In this document: positions 24,611 through 38,097 of the stretch, piece after piece
How the letters are laid out: each line of letters opens with the position of its first letter
Numbering within the stretch: position 1 is the first letter of the stretch
NCBI GenBank assembly: GCA_025738555.1
Contig: JAOVFP010000009.1
Coordinates: 3,472,001-3,536,000 of the forward strand
Direction of reading: 5' to 3'
Length of the DNA: 64,000 bases
Source: Cyathus striatus
Taxonomy: Eukaryota; Basidiomycota; Agaricomycetes; Agaricales; Nidulariaceae
Position numbers and translations under genes: made by a program
Notes under the pieces: generated by a model
Database searches by the model: none
What the model was told of the DNA's origin: nothing
What the model saw: only the letters and a program-made list of their open reading frames with translations

Positions 24611-27600
24611 TTGGGCACTCCTGAAAATAGACGTGTGCCTCTGCCTGCTGACCCTCTGGCCCAACCAGTGTATTACCATCTTCCTGCTGATTTAGAAGCA
24701 AGGCTTGCCAGCCTTCCTCCCCTTCTGCCACCCATTGGAAGGGGAAGGGGTAGACGTCGTGCTCAAGAGGGAAATAATATTCCTGCCCCTCCAAACCAGC
24801 AAAACATACAATGGAATCCTCCAATTATTGCTGAGGCAATTCACCCACACAATCACCATCCAAATGCTCAATGGGTTGATGTCATTCCACCACAAAATAT
24901 TCCTCGCATGCATACACCTCCCCCTCAAGCTGCTCCTCAGATACACTGGAATGCTCCAGTTATTGCTGAGAATGTTCCTCCACATCATAACACACCTCCA
25001 GATATACAATGGGCTGCAGATATTCCTCCTAGACCCATTATTCCATTACAAAATATTCCTCGCATTCATACACCTCCTCCCCCAGCTGTTCCCAATGTGC
25101 AATGGAATCCTCCAATAATTGTTGAAGCCATTCCTCAAATCAATGTTCCACCTCAAAATATACGATGGGCTACACGTAACCCTCAACCTGTTGTTCCTCC
25201 TCCTCTGGCTGTTCCCCAAGGCATTCTTCCCCCTCTTCCAGCAGCTGTTCCAAACATTCAGCTTAATGCTGAAGCTTTGCCTCCACACACTGACCAAGGT
25301 ATTCTATGGATGCCTCCTGTTCTACATCACAATCCCCTGCCAGTATGTGGGTTTTAAAAATGTTTCAACTAACTATACTAAATATTATTTAAAGATTGAT
25401 GCACCTGAAGTTCCTCCTGCTCCTCAAAATATTCGATGGAATAATCCTGCCCATGCACATTCTGCCATTCCTCCCCCTTTTCAAGTCAATCGACAAGATC
25501 CTGCTGTTATTCAATTGAATGGTCCTACTCTTGGTCCCATTCAGATTCCTCCATTCCAAGTGAATGCTCCTGCTCCTGATGCTCCTCCACCTTCTGCCCA
25601 TCCTCTCCCTTTCAGGGTCAATCGACAAGATCCTCCTGATATACAATTGAATGCACCTGCTCCTGTTCCCATTCAGATTCCTCCATTCCAAGTAAATGCC
25701 CCTGCTCCTGCTGCTCCTGCACCTTCTGTCCTTTCTCTTCACCTTAGAGTGAATCAACAACATCCTCCTGTTGTACAATTGAATGGTCCTGCTCTGGCTC
25801 CAATTCAGATTCCTCCATTCCGAGTGAATGCTCCTACTCCCCCCCCTCCATTTCGAAATAATCAACTTCCCACTTTTCAAGTCAATCATCAAATTCCTCC
25901 CCATGTTCAATTGAATGCTCCTGCTCTTGCTCCCATTCATATTCCTCCTATTCGTGTAAATATACAAAACCCTCCAGATATTGAATGGAATCCTCCTATT
26001 ATTGCTCCTCCACTTCCATTGCAAAACAATCAGGAAGTTCGCCCTATTTTGCAGTGGAATCCTCCCCCTCAAATTCAAGTTCTTCCACAAATCCCCCCTC
26101 CTCCTCCTCTTCCCCATTTTCAACAATTTCGATTTATTGAACTCAACCCTCAAGTAAGTGAGAAACTATACTCTTATATTCATTATATTAAATCATATTT
26201 CAGCCTCCTGTCTATGTTGAGTGGCATGCCCCAGTAATTGCTCATCCAGTGCCAATACCTGCAGTTCCTGCTCCTGCTCCCCCACTACAATTCAATCAAA
26301 ACATCATTGTTATAGATGTACCAGACATTCCTCCACCACCTCCACCTCCTCCCCACATTCCTATTGCTCGCCAGCCATTCAATCATAATTGGCCAAAATT
26401 CACTCTTGGTCCATTCACTGATGTCTGCCCTGACTGTAATGCGTTGCATTGGAAGGCTGAACGTTTGACCTCTTCCACCAGAGAGCATCTACAATTTGGA
26501 AGCTGCTGTCTAACTGGAAAGGTTAAACTTCCAGGTTGGGGGCAATCACCCAGAGAGTTGATGGAGCTGCTTTCAAAAGATGGGAACAAGAATTTCCAGG
26601 ACAACATTCGTCAATACAACTGTGCCTTTGCCATGACATCCATGGCAGTTGAGAAAAATGCTTCCATCCAGGCAGGAGGTCCATACGTTTTCAAAATTGG
26701 AGGTCGAGTTACTCATTTTGCTGGATCACTCCTCCCTCGCCAAGGTCTTCCCAGAAAATATGCTCAGCTCTACATTCATGATCCAGCTGAGGCACCTTCA
26801 GCTCAGGATCGAATTAATGGTCATCCTGCAAATCGTCGTCTTAACATGGATGTCAATGTCATGAGAATATTGGAAGATGTTCTCTATCATCATCATCCAG
26901 GTGCATCAGTGTACCGGAAGGCCTATCAGGAAATACAGAACAATAACCCTGCTCGCAATTTTCGCCTTGCCATATGTCGTCCTGTAGGCACAGACCGACG
27001 GCGATACAATGTTCCAACAGCAAATGAGATTGCAGTTCTTCTGCTTGGTGATGGTGATCGCGTGGAGGGACCTCGCGAGGTTATCATGCATCGCCTTGAT
27101 GGTGCACTGGAGCGAATCAGTGAGGTAAATGCAATGTATTGGCCATTTCACTATCCAATCCTGTTTCCACGAGGTCAACTTGGATGGCAGCCTGGCATTC
27201 TATATCATGGTGTGGACGAGGTGGATAATGTGGATCATGTACCCAACAGGCAACCAGGAGAGGAGGAGGATGCACCTACAACAAGGAAGCGCAAGCATGT
27301 CTCACAAATTGAGCATTTTCGCTACTACATCCATCCACGCATTGGTGAGAATCTTCATCAATTCAGGACAAAGAAGCTGTTTCAGGAGTATGGTGTGGAT
27401 ACATGGGCATGCACTGAGCAGGGTCGGTTGCGTTGGATTGATGGTCATCAACCAGAGATCCGTGCTGAAACCTATCAGGGAATAGTGGATGCCATTGCAG
27501 TGAATCCAGATGTGCAAGGGGAGGAACTTGGGAAAAGGGTGATCATTCCATCCAGTTTTGCAGGAAGCACTCGATTCATGCAGCAGAACTGTCAGGATGC

Positions 27601-29089
27601 ACTGGCTATCAATCGCCACTTTAAGTTTCCAGACTATTTCCTGACAGTGACCATGGATCCCCATCACCCAGATGTGAAGAGTGCCTTGCCTGAAGGAGTG
27701 GAAGCTCATGATCGGCCAGATATTGTGGTTCGGGTGTTTCGTCAAATCCAGCAGCAGATCATCCGAGATATCTACCAGGAGGGCATCTTTGGACAATGTG
27801 TTGCACATATCCATACCATTGAATACCAGAAGCGTGGACTGCCACATATGCATCTGATTGTGTTTGTGGCTCCTGAGGACAAGTTGCGCACTCCTGAGGA
27901 CATTGACAGCATGATCACTGCTGAACTTCCTGACCCTGAGACTGAACCTGAGCTGTATGATTTGATTCTGAGAACCATGATTCACAAACCCTGTGGTCCT
28001 GGCAGCAATCAGTCATGCATGGAGGGTGGCAAGTGCTCAAAGGGATTTCCAAAGGCTTATCGGGATGAGACCATCATCACAGATGATTCATATTCTGTTC
28101 TGAGAAGGAGGGAGATCACCAGATTTCAGCCCATGACCAGGGATGGGACCCCAGTGAATAACTGCTGGGTTGTGCCATACAACCGATATCTGTCATGGAA
28201 GTACAGGTGCCACATTAATGTTGAATGCATTGCATCAATCAAGGCCATCAAGTACATTTACAAGTACATTTTCAAAGGCCATGATCGTGCTACAGTGGAG
28301 TTTTCACAGGAACTGAATGAGATGAAGACATTCTTTGATGCTCGCTATGTCTCTCCCTGTGAGGCTCTGTGGCAACTGTTTGCATTTAAATTGCATGAAG
28401 AGGTCCCAAATGTGGTTCGGCTGTCAATTCATCTTCCAAATGAGCAGTCTGTTATATATGATCAGAATGCTGAAGATGTGCGGGAGGTAGTAGAGCGTGC
28501 ATCAACACAAGATACAACTCTTACTGCTTACTTTAAGGCCAACATTCAATACCCAGCAGCACGGGAGGTTCTGTACCAGGACATGCCCAATACCTTTGTG
28601 TGGAATAAAACTGAGCGCACATGGACAGTTCGTCAGCGAGGATTTGCCATTGGACGGACATACTTTGTTCATCCAAATGCTGGGGAGCGATTCTATCTGC
28701 GAACATTGCTGACAGTGGTCAAGGGTGCAAAATCCTTTGCACACTTGCGAACAGTTGATGGAGTTGTGCATCAGACATTCAGACAGGCATGTCTGGCTTT
28801 AGGTCTTTTGCAGGATGATGGTGAATGGAGAGAGTGTTTGCGAGATGCTGCTGCTATGAAGACAGGATATCAGCTGCGCAGCCTGTTTGGGACAATTCTT
28901 CGAGACTGTGGACCTGTGGACTATGTAGGACTCTGGAATGAATTTAAGGAACACATCTGTGATGATCTGGGACACATCATTCGAACACACCTTCATCTTG
29001 CAGATCCTACAGAGCAACAAATCTATGATTATGGGCTGTATCTGATTGATAAATTTCTAATCAGTTCTGGAAAGACTCTGTCAGAATAG
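24611..29089 (+). CDS. Helitron proline-rich / Rep protein of U4
   Basis: Exons 24611-25342, 25395-26153 and 26204-29089 join in frame. The N-terminus has a single LPADLEAR-LPPLLPPIGRG module and many IQWNPP-type repeats; exon 2 has repeated IQLNAPA-IQIPPFQVNAP units. The Rep part is nearly identical to that of U2 (GLPHMHL, KYIYKYIFKGHD intact). The frame ends at the same UAG (29087-29089). An upstream acceptor (TTAAAG, near 24537) suggests the coding exon begins before the first Met shown, with DAERARLNARQTERD. Confidence 0.85.
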
Positions 29090-30625
29090 AAAGATATGCC
29101 ACTACCAACAGAGAACTGGCGTGAACGGGAGCAGCAAGCCAACAACAGGATGGAAGATCGGACAAACAATCCATTAATTGCAGTATACACTGCATACAAT
29201 TTAGTGGAACAGCATGCTTTGGGTCAGGAGCGATTGGCAACTTTGAATGAGGAGCAGCGGGCAGCCTTTGATCAGATAGTGCAGGCCATTGAGTCTAAAT
29301 CTGGGGAGCTCTTCTTCTTGCATGGTCCTGGAGGAACAGGAAAGACCTATGTGTACAACACACTATGCTATTACCTTCGGGGGTCGGGAAAGATAGTGAT
29401 TGTTGTTGCATCATCAGGGATTGCTGCTCTTCTGATTATTGGAGGGCGAACAGCTCACTCTGTGTTCAAGATACCAATTGATATCAATGAGACATCAATG
29501 TGCAATATTGCACGGGGGTCTGATCTTGCTGGGCTGATTGAGAAGGCTGATGCAGTGTTTTGGGATGAGGCACCAATGCAGCACCGACATATCCATGAGG
29601 CAGTAAGCCGTACTTTCAAAGATCTTCGTCATTCTGATCGACCATTTGGAGGATGCACTGTGGTGTATGGTGGAGACTGGCAACAAATCCTTCCTGTGGT
29701 TGTACGAGGAAACCGAGCTCAGATTGTGTCAGCATGCCTTCAAAGATCTGATCTTTGGGCAGATATTACAGTAATTCACTTGCAACGTAACATGCGATTG
29801 AATGTGGAGGATGCAGATGAATGAAATTTTGCTGCATGGCAACTGGCTGTGGGTCATGGGGAGCATACTGTTAATGAAGATATCCAAATACCAAATCACT
29901 TCAAGTGCACTTCCAATACTGTGGAGTCTCTTATTTCAGCAATCTATCCTGGACTTTCATCAGCTGAAGGAAATGTAGATGAGTACTATGCTGAGCGAAC
30001 GATTCTGTCAAGTCGGAATGATGATGTGGATGCTCTTAACTCTCAGATTCTGGCTTCATTCCCAGGGGAGGCTACTTCACTGCACAGTGCAGATACACTT
30101 CCAGATGATCATGGGTATAATGGGGAACTTCTATACCCTGTGGAGTACCTAAACACGATCAACTGCTCTGGATTGCCACTGGCACACTTGGAATTGAAGA
30201 TTGGATGTCCAGTAATGGTGCTTCGAAACCTGAGTGTTTCTGATGGAGTTTGCAATGGAAGCCGTGGAGTGATTACAGGGATACGGAACTGAGTATTAGA
30301 AGTTCGATTATTAACTGGGGACAAGAGAGGATCTCGGGTGTTCATACCACGGTTGAAAATAGAACCATCTGCTTCACAAGTGCCATTCCGGTTTTGTCGA
30401 CACCAGTTCCCTGTTCGACTTGCATTTGCGATGACGATCAATAAGGCTCAAGGACAGTCAGTTTCACATGTTGGATTGGATCTTAGAAATGGTGTGTTTA
30501 CTCATGGGCAGTTTTATGTTGGAGTGTCTCGAGTATGATCTGTTCACAAGATGAAGATGATTTGGGACCCTAGGAGTGAAGAGGCTGTTACAAAAAATAT
30601 AGTGTACCCAGAAGTGTTACTTTAG
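29090..30625 (+). pseudogene. Helitron helicase of U4, three premature stops
   Basis: Walker A GPGGTGKT and motif III GGDWQQ are intact. TGA codons at 29822-29824, 30290-30292 and 30536-30538 break the frame. Each stands where U2 has CGA, so each fits one C-to-T change at a CpG. Two further differences support age: VFWDEAP for VIWDEAP, and LQRNMRL for LRRNMRL. The reading frame is otherwise uninterrupted to TAG 30623-30625. Confidence 0.87.
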
Positions 30626-30747
30626 ATTATATTGGATATTGTAGATAAGTTGTTAGTAGTGTTTTGTAGTTTATGATATGGATATTGATTTATATATATA
30701 TAAAATAAGTAATGAATTGGAAAAAGAATAAATAAGTTAAAATATTA

Positions 30748-30947
30748 AGCAGGGGGTTTGGGGGTGCAACCCCCCAAGAAGAAAAAAAGCGGGGGTCTGG
30801 GGGCGCAGCCCCTCAGTGTTTGGAACTGGGATAAAGAAGCGGGGGGGTCTGGGGGGCGCAGCCCCACAGCAAGCCGTCATTCGTGTGGAGCGGAGGAGGG
30901 AGCCAACAGGCTCCCGTTCCCGTAGCGGAGCACGGGTGTAAGGCTTG
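30748..30947 (+). repeat. U4 3' terminal multi-hairpin module
   Basis: Hairpins as in the other units. It ends GTAAGGCTTG against the TCTTATATATAATGAG of U5. Confidence 0.78.
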
Positions 30948-31183
30948 TCTTATATATAATGAGAGAAGGCCTGGGAATTTGGATATAGATGTAACCGTGG
31001 GACAAATCAATGTTACCAGATTTAGAAATGTTTTAGATTTATGGAAATTTTAGATTGATTTTGGCAAGATTACTGTTTTTGCGCGAGATTGATGAGATGT
31101 ATAGATGAGATTCAGATGAGATTGATGAGATTTAGATCTGATACCATATTGCGATGGACCAGTTTAAACCTAAAAGGGAAATT

Positions 31184-31287
31184 AAATGACTAAGCTGATG
31201 ACAAAGCTTCTTGAGACCAATCTCATGATGACAAAGCTTCTTGAAATGGTTTCCGTGGCTCAAGTGCTGCACGATGATGACTAAGCG
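31184..31287 (+). repeat. U5 5' subterminal iteron-like repeats
   Basis: AATGACTAAGC, then GATGACAAAGC twice, then GATGACTAAGC. Confidence 0.55.
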
Positions 31288-32308
31288 TGCCCGCGTGCGC
31301 CTGGCCGCGCCACATTGCTGCAATGCTGCACTGATGCTGTGCCGCTGCCTTTTCCTTTGCTCCCCCCACATTCCCCCCTCGATTTTTTGCCCCCCTATCA
31401 TACTGTAAGTGTGAAAGAACAATATTGCTTCATGTTGACTGAATTTTCGCAATTTTTGGTAGCCCCTGCACCATTCTATAGTGCATTCTCTGTATTTCTG
31501 CGAGTTTTTGGCTGTTTTTTTTGGTTTTAAAATAAGAAAATACAGCTACCTTTTGGATCTTTTGCTCCCTCCACTTCCCCCCCCCTGTATTTTTTGACCT
31601 CACTATCCCACTGTATGTGTTTAGAGACATTATTGCCTCATGTTGACTGAAATTTCGCATTTTTTGGCAGCCACTGCACCATTCTATAGTGCATTCCTTG
31701 CATTTCTCCGAGTTTTTTTGGTTTTTTTTTTACAGGTTACCCCCCTTGGACCCCTTTCTGGACCTTGGACTATTGGACTCTTGGCTCTGGACTCTGGCTC
31801 TCTCTGGCTTTCTGGCTTTCTGGCTCTCTGGCTTTCTGGCTATCTGGCTTCCTGGCTTCTTTTGGTTGTGTTTAAGATAGAGATTGTGTTTTTAGCTGCA
31901 GCCGTCTCAGGCATTACAGTGGCAGGAGAATTGGCAGACCAAGGTGAAGTGCAGTGAAGTCCTACCTACCTGGCCTCTCTTTACGAGTGTTTGCCGGTTG
32001 CCACACAGCTCTATATATTAGAGTTGGGACCGCTCTCTGTGCGCAGTGTGTAGGGAGATTGGTGTGGCCTATTTTTCAGTTGCCCCCCTTCCTCTTTAGG
32101 AAGTAGCTCCATTTTCAACTACCACTGTTCCCACCGATTTCGCTTTTTCTCTGTGTTACTGGGATAGCCTAGCTGGACCAAACAACCGACCTATTTTTTC
32201 ACAAGGTACAGCAAAAATTCAGGAGTATTCATGTAAGTTATTTCACTTCTCTTAAAATGTGGCAGAATATGTACTAATAAAACTGTTAAAAGGTCAACTC
32301 CCAGCAGC

Positions 32309-34241
32309 TTGGCAGAGCAGGCTCGCATCAATGCTCGGCAGGCTGAGCGTGATGCACGTGCACTGAACAGTCCAGAAAATAGGCGCATACCTCTGCCTGC
32401 TGAAGCTCCAGTCCAACCAGTGTATCACCATCTTCCAGCTGATTTGGAAGCCAGGCGTGTGAGTCTTCCTCCCTTACTGCCACTCATTGGTAGGGGAAGA
32501 AGGGGTAGACAACATGGAGCTCAGGAGGGAAATTCACATGCATTGGATGGTCCTGAAAATATGCAAGTACCTCTCCCTGCTGAGGCTCCAGCCCAACCTG
32601 CATATCACCGTCTTCCTGCTGATTTGGAAGCAATGCGTGTCAGTCTTCCTCCCTTACTGCCACCCATTGGTAGGGGAAGAAGAGGGAGACAATATGGAGC
32701 TCAAGAGGGAAATTTGCATGCATTGGATGGTCCTGGGAATATGCAAGTACCTCTCCCCACTGAGGCTCCAGCCCAACCTGCATATCACTGTCTTCCTGCT
32801 GATTTGGAAGCAATGTGTGTGAGGCTTCCTCCCTTACTGCCACCCATTGGAAGGGGAAGGGGTAGACATAGAGCTCAAGAGGAAATTAATAATAATGCAG
32901 CTCCTCCAAATCATCAAAATATACAGTGGAATCCTCCAATTGTTGCAGAGGCAATTCACCCACACCATCACCATCATTACCAACATGTTCAACAGGTTGA
33001 CAATATTCCACTGCAAAATATTCCTCGCATCAATGCACCTCCACTTGCAGCTGCTCCCCAGATACACTGGAATGCTCCAGTTATTCTGGAACATATTCCA
33101 CAACATGATAACCCACCTCCAAATATACGATGGGCTGCAAATACTCTTCCACCCATTATTCCACTACCAAATATTCCCCACATAAATGCACCTCCTCTAC
33201 CAGCTGTTCCCAATGTGCAATGGAATCCTCCAATAATACCTCATCCTGTGAATATTCCTCAGTTCATCCCTCCTCCTGCTCCTACCAATATTCACACCCA
33301 GAATATTCAACAAGTGGCATATCTCCATCAACCCATTGCCACTCCTCCTCCTCCTCCCACTCCTGATCTCATTGCTGTTCCAAATGTGCAGCATTTGAAT
33401 GCTTCAATAATTGCTGAGCCTTTGCCTTCACACAATAATGAAGTTATTCAATGGATGCCTCCTGTCCTACAACCCAATCCCCTGCCAGTATGTGATTTTT
33501 TTAAATGTGTTAATTTGCTATTTTAAATATTATTTAAAGACGAATGCACCTGATCTGACTGCTGCTCCTCAAAATATTCGATGGAATCATTCTGTTCCTG
33601 CAAATCTTCCCACCTTCCAAGTGAATAGACAGATTCCCCCAAATGTGCAGAGAGATACTCCTGCTCCTGCTCCAGTTTCAGTTCCTGTTCCCCCTTTCCA
33701 GATTAATCCTCTCCCTATTCCTGCTCCTCTTCCACCTTTCCAAGTGAATCTGCAAGATCCTCCAAATGCTCAAGGAATCACTCCCACTCTCATTTCAGCT
33801 CCTGTTCCTGTCCTCCCTTTCCGGGTTAATCTGCAAGTTCCTTCAAATGTTCAAAGAATTACTCCTGCTCTTGCTCCTGCTCCTGCTCCTGCTCCTGTTC
33901 TCCCTTTCTGGGTTAATCCTGCACTTGTTCCTGCTCTTCCTCCACCTTTCCGAGTTAATCATCAACATCCTTCAAATGCTCAAGAAAATGCACCTGTTCA
34001 TGTTCCTCCATTTCGTGTCATTCAGCATAATCCTCCTATTATCCCTCCCCCTCCCCCTGCCTCTGCTCCTCCTCCTTCTCCTCCACCCCCCCTTCCCTCC
34101 CCTGCCACTGTTCTTCCTGATATTCCAAATCATCCTGATTTTCAATGGTTTCCTCATGCTGTTCCTCCTCCTCCTCCTCCTCCTCCTCCTCCTCCTCCTC
34201 CCCTCCCTCCACAATATCATGTTATTGAACAAAATGCTGCA
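32309..34241 (+). pseudogene. proline-rich N-terminal part of the Helitron protein, no Rep (U5)
   Basis: Exons 32309-33487 and 33540-34241 correspond to exons 1 and 2 of the U2 gene and are open. The Rep and helicase exon is absent: the third exon would begin at 34293 and runs into the short-unit tail. There are three tandem LPADLEA-LPPLLP modules with a 180-bp period (32374, 32554, 32734). It could still make a proline-rich protein without enzymatic domains. Whether that has any role, for example in binding Rep, is unknown. Confidence 0.75.
32374..32870 (+). repeat. 180-bp coding tandem repeat, 3 copies (U5)
   Basis: Same module as in U2. The second and third copies are more alike than either is to the first, so part of the expansion happened within this lineage. 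Confidence 0.8.
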
Positions 34242-34360
34242 GTATGTGTTTAACATAATACTTATCTATTATAATATTTACACATATTATAGCCTGGTGT
34301 AGATATAACCTAAATGGGTGTAGATATAAAATACATGGGTAGATATATTTGTCATGGGTC

Positions 34361-34560
34361 AGCAGGGGGTTTGGGGGGTGCAACCCCCCAAGAAGAAAAA
34401 AAGTGGGGGTCTGGGGGCACAGCCCCTCAGCCTTTGGAACTGGGATTAAGAAGCAGGGGGTCTGGGGGGCGCAGCCCCACAGCAAGCTGTCATCTGTGTG
34501 GAGCGGAGGAGGGAGCCAACAGGCTCCCGTACCCGTAGCGGAGCACGGGTGTAAAGCTTG
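34361..34560 (+). repeat. U5 3' terminal multi-hairpin module
   Basis: Module with ACCCGT-8-ACGGGT hairpin and GTAAAGCTTG end, joined to the 5' end of U6. Confidence 0.78.
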
Positions 34561-34696
34561 TCTAAATAGAAAGAGAGAAGGCCTGGGAAAGTGGATATAA
34601 ATAGGACCATGGAAATGCACTCGGAGGGAAACCCCGGTCATGTTTTACAATATTTGTTTTGATCAAAATTTGGAAGTGGCTGAAAGGAGATATTAA

Positions 34697-34786
34697 ATTT
34701 ACTAAGCAAATGACTAAGCAAATGACTAAGCCTCTTGAAATGGTTTCTGTGCCCTCAAGTGCTGCGCCATCACCATTATTACTAAG
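34697..34786 (+). repeat. U6 5' subterminal iteron-like repeats
   Basis: TTTACTAAGC, AATGACTAAGC and AATGACTAAGC stand in tandem at a period of about 11 bp (34697-34729). One more TTACTAAGC lies near 34777. Confidence 0.65.
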
Positions 34787-35713
34787 CACACCCGCGCCCG
34801 CGCGCACCTTGCCGCGCCACATTGGTGCATGCTGCACTGATTGCTGTGCTCCTGCCCTTTCCTTTGCTCCCCCCACTTTCCCCCCTCGATTTTTGGCCTC
34901 ACCTTAATTCTGTATGTGTTTAGGTACAGTATTGCTTCATATTGACTGACTTTTCGCTTTTTTTGGCAGCCACTGCACCACTCCATAGTGTTTTCTTTGC
35001 ATTTTTGCGCTTTTTTTGGCTATTTTTTGAAGATCTTTGGATCCCTTCTGCACCTCCCTTCACCTTCCCCCCCTTGATTTTTTGCCTCTCTACCCTATTG
35101 TATGTGTTCAGGCACATTACTGCTTCATTTTCACTGAATTTTCGCTTTTTTTGGGCAGCCACTGCACTATTCTATAGTGCTTTTCTTGCATTTTTGCGAG
35201 TTTTTTTGGTTTTTTTACAGGTTACACCCCCTTGGACACCCCCTGGACCTTGGACTCTTGGACTCTTGGCTCTGGACTCTGGCTCTCTGGCTCTCACTGG
35301 CTTACTGGCTTACTGGCTCTCTGGCTTTCTGGCTTTCTGGCTTCTTTGGGTTGTGTTTAAGGTAGAGACTGTGTTTTTGGCTGCAGCCATCTTAGGCATT
35401 ACAGTGGCAGGAGAATTGGCAGACCAAGGTGAAGTGCAGTGAAGTCCTACCTACCTGGCCTCTCTTTACGAGTGTTTGCCGGTTGCCACACAGCTCTATA
35501 TTAGAGTTGGGACCGCTCTCTGTGTGCAGTGTGTAGGGAGATTGGTGTGGCGTATTTTTCAGTTGCCCCCCTTCCTCTTTAGGAAGTAGCTCCATTATCA
35601 ACTACCACTGTTCCCACCGATTTCGCTTCTTCTCTGTGTTACTGGGATAGCCCAGCTGGACCAAATAACCACTCTATTTTTTCACAAGGTACAGCACAAA
35701 TTCAGGAGGATTC

Positions 35714-38097
35714 ATGTATGTCATTTTGGTTCCCCTAAAATGTGGCAGAATCTGTACTAATAAAACTGTTAAAAGGTCAAATCCCAACAGCTTGGCAGAG
35801 CAGGCTCGCATGAATGTGCGGCAGGCTGAGCGTGATGCACGTGCACTGGAAGGCCCAGAAAATAGGCACATACCACTGCCTGCTGAGCCTCCTGCCCAAC
35901 CAGTATATCACTACCTTCCTGCTCATTTGGAAGCCATGCGTCTGAACCTTCCTCCCTTACTGCCACTCATTGGTAGGGGAAGAGGTAGACAACATGGAGT
36001 TCAGGAGGGAAATCCTCCAGCTCAACCATTGTATCCCATTCTTCCTGCTGATTTGGAAGCAATGCGTGCCAGGCTTCCTCCTCTTCCAGCTCCAGTTGGA
36101 AGGGGAAGACCTAGACATGGAAATCAAGAGGGAAATAATGATCTGGCTCCTCCAAACCAGCACAATATACAACAGAATCCTCCAATCACTGTGGCAATTA
36201 CTCCCCACATAAATATACCTCCCCCTCCTGCTGTTCACAATAATAACCAAGGTATTCAATGGATGCCTCCTCTTCTACGTCCCAATCCCAGACAGGTATG
36301 TGGTTTCTAAATATTTTCATTAACCTTTTTTTGATCCTATTTAAAGATTAACATACCTATTATTGCTGTTGCTCCTGCTCTTCATCCCCATGTTCTTGCT
36401 CTTCTGCCACCATTCCGGGTTAATCGACAACATACTCCAAATGCTCAACATAATGCTCCTGCTCCTGTTCCTCCTTTCCAGATTAATCCTGCTCTTCTTC
36501 CTCCTGCTCCTCTTCGGCCACTTCATGTATATCAACAACATCCTCCACGCATTCAATGAAATGCTCCAGCTCCTGCTCAACAACATCACCCAGTTTTTCG
36601 ATGGGTTCCTCCTATAATTGCTCCTCCTCCTCCTCCTCCTCCTCCTCCTCCTCCCCCTCCTCCTCATCCTCAACAACAACATTTTATTGAACAAAATCCT
36701 GCTGTATGTGTTCAAGTTATCTTTTGCCAATTATGATATACTAATATATATATATATTATTATAGCCACCACTGCAGTTTCTGGATGAAAACATGATAGT
36801 CATTGACATACCAGATATTCTACCACCTCCTCCACCACCTCCTCACATTCCTATTGCCCGCCAACCATTTGATCATAATCGGCCAAAATTCTCCCTTGGA
36901 CCATTTACTGATGTCTGCCCTGATTGTAATGCCTTGCATTGGAAGGCTGAATGTTTGACTTCATCTACCAGAGAGCGCCTTCAATTTGGAAGTTGCTGTC
37001 TGACTGGAAAGGTTAAACTTCCAGGCTGGGGACAGTCACCCAGAGAGTTGATGGAGCTGCTTGCTAAGGATGGAAACAAAAATTTCCAGAACAACATTCG
37101 GCAATACAACAGTGCCTTTGCCATGACGTCCTTGGGTGTTCAGAAACCTGCTTCCATCCAGGCAGGAGGTCCATACATTTTCAAAATTGGAGGGTGTCTC
37201 ACTCATTATGCTGGATCACTCCTGCCTCGCGAGGGCCTCCCCAAAAAATATGCTCAGCTGTACATTCATGATGGGGGTGAGGCACCTTCAGCTCAGGATC
37301 GAATTAATGGTCATCCTGCAAATCAAAATCTTAACATGGATGTTAATGTCATGAGAACATTGGAAGATGTTCTCTATCGTCATCATCCTGGAGCATCAGT
37401 GTATCAGAAGGCCTATGAGCTATTACGGAGAAATGAGAATCCAAATGAGAATTGTCGCCTTGCCATTTTAGCTCCTGCAAACAAAGATCGACGGCGATAC
37501 AATGTTCCAGCTGCAGATGAGATTGCAACTCTTCTGCTTGGTGATGGTGATCAGGTTGAGGGACCTCGGGAGGTTATCATGCATCACATTGATGGTGGAC
37601 TGCATCGAATCAGTGAGATCAATCCAATGTATTGGTCATTTCATTATCCTATCATGTGGCCAAGGGGTCAACTTGGTTGGGAGCGTGGGATTCCATACAA
37701 TGGTGTGAGGGAGGTGGACGATGATGATGCTCTGCCTAACAGGGAACCAGGAGAGGAGGAGGATGCACCAACAACAAAGAAGCGTGACCATGTCTCACAA
37801 GCCGAGTTTTTTCGCTACCACATCCATCCACGTGTTGGACTTAATCTTCATCAATTCATGACAAAGAAGCTTTTTCAGGAGTATATAGTGGATTCATGGG
37901 CATGTCTTGAGCAGTCTCGATTGCGTTGGATTGAAGAGCATCAAGATGAGATTCGTGCTGATACATATCAGGGATTGGTTGATGCCATTTCAGCAAATCC
38001 TAATGTGCAAGGGAATGAACTTGGGAAAAGGGTAATTGTTCCCTCCAGTTTTGCTGGAAGTGCTCGATACATGCATCAGAACTGTCAGGATACTTGA
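35714..38097 (+). pseudogene. Helitron proline-rich / Rep protein of U6, catalytic core deleted
   Basis: Exons 35714-36295, 36347-36703 and 36766-38097. There are two LPA(D/H)LEAM modules. The Rep N-terminal domain is present up to QNCQD, then the frame hits TGA at 38095-38097. The next bases match the end of Rep (LADPT-IYDYGLYLID). The lost part, about 1.4 kb in U2 (18100-19500), holds both the HUH and the two-tyrosine motifs, so this copy cannot nick DNA. The remaining sequence is clearly more diverged from U2 than U4 is. Confidence 0.85.

Larger units (their letters stand above)
23152..30947 (+). mobile_element. Helitron unit U4, Rep-helicase encoding, decayed
   Basis: 7796 bp with the same plan as U2. 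Rep is open, but the helicase has three premature TGA codons besides the UAG shared with U2. Confidence 0.87.
30948..34560 (+). mobile_element. Helitron unit U5, chimeric, no Rep or helicase
   Basis: 3613 bp. The 5' 3.3 kb is from the Rep-helicase type (leader, exons 1 and 2 of the proline-rich part). Homology to it stops just after the second intron acceptor at 34292, and the sequence continues with GGTGTAGATATAACC, the tail typical of the short units U1 and U3. Confidence 0.82.
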
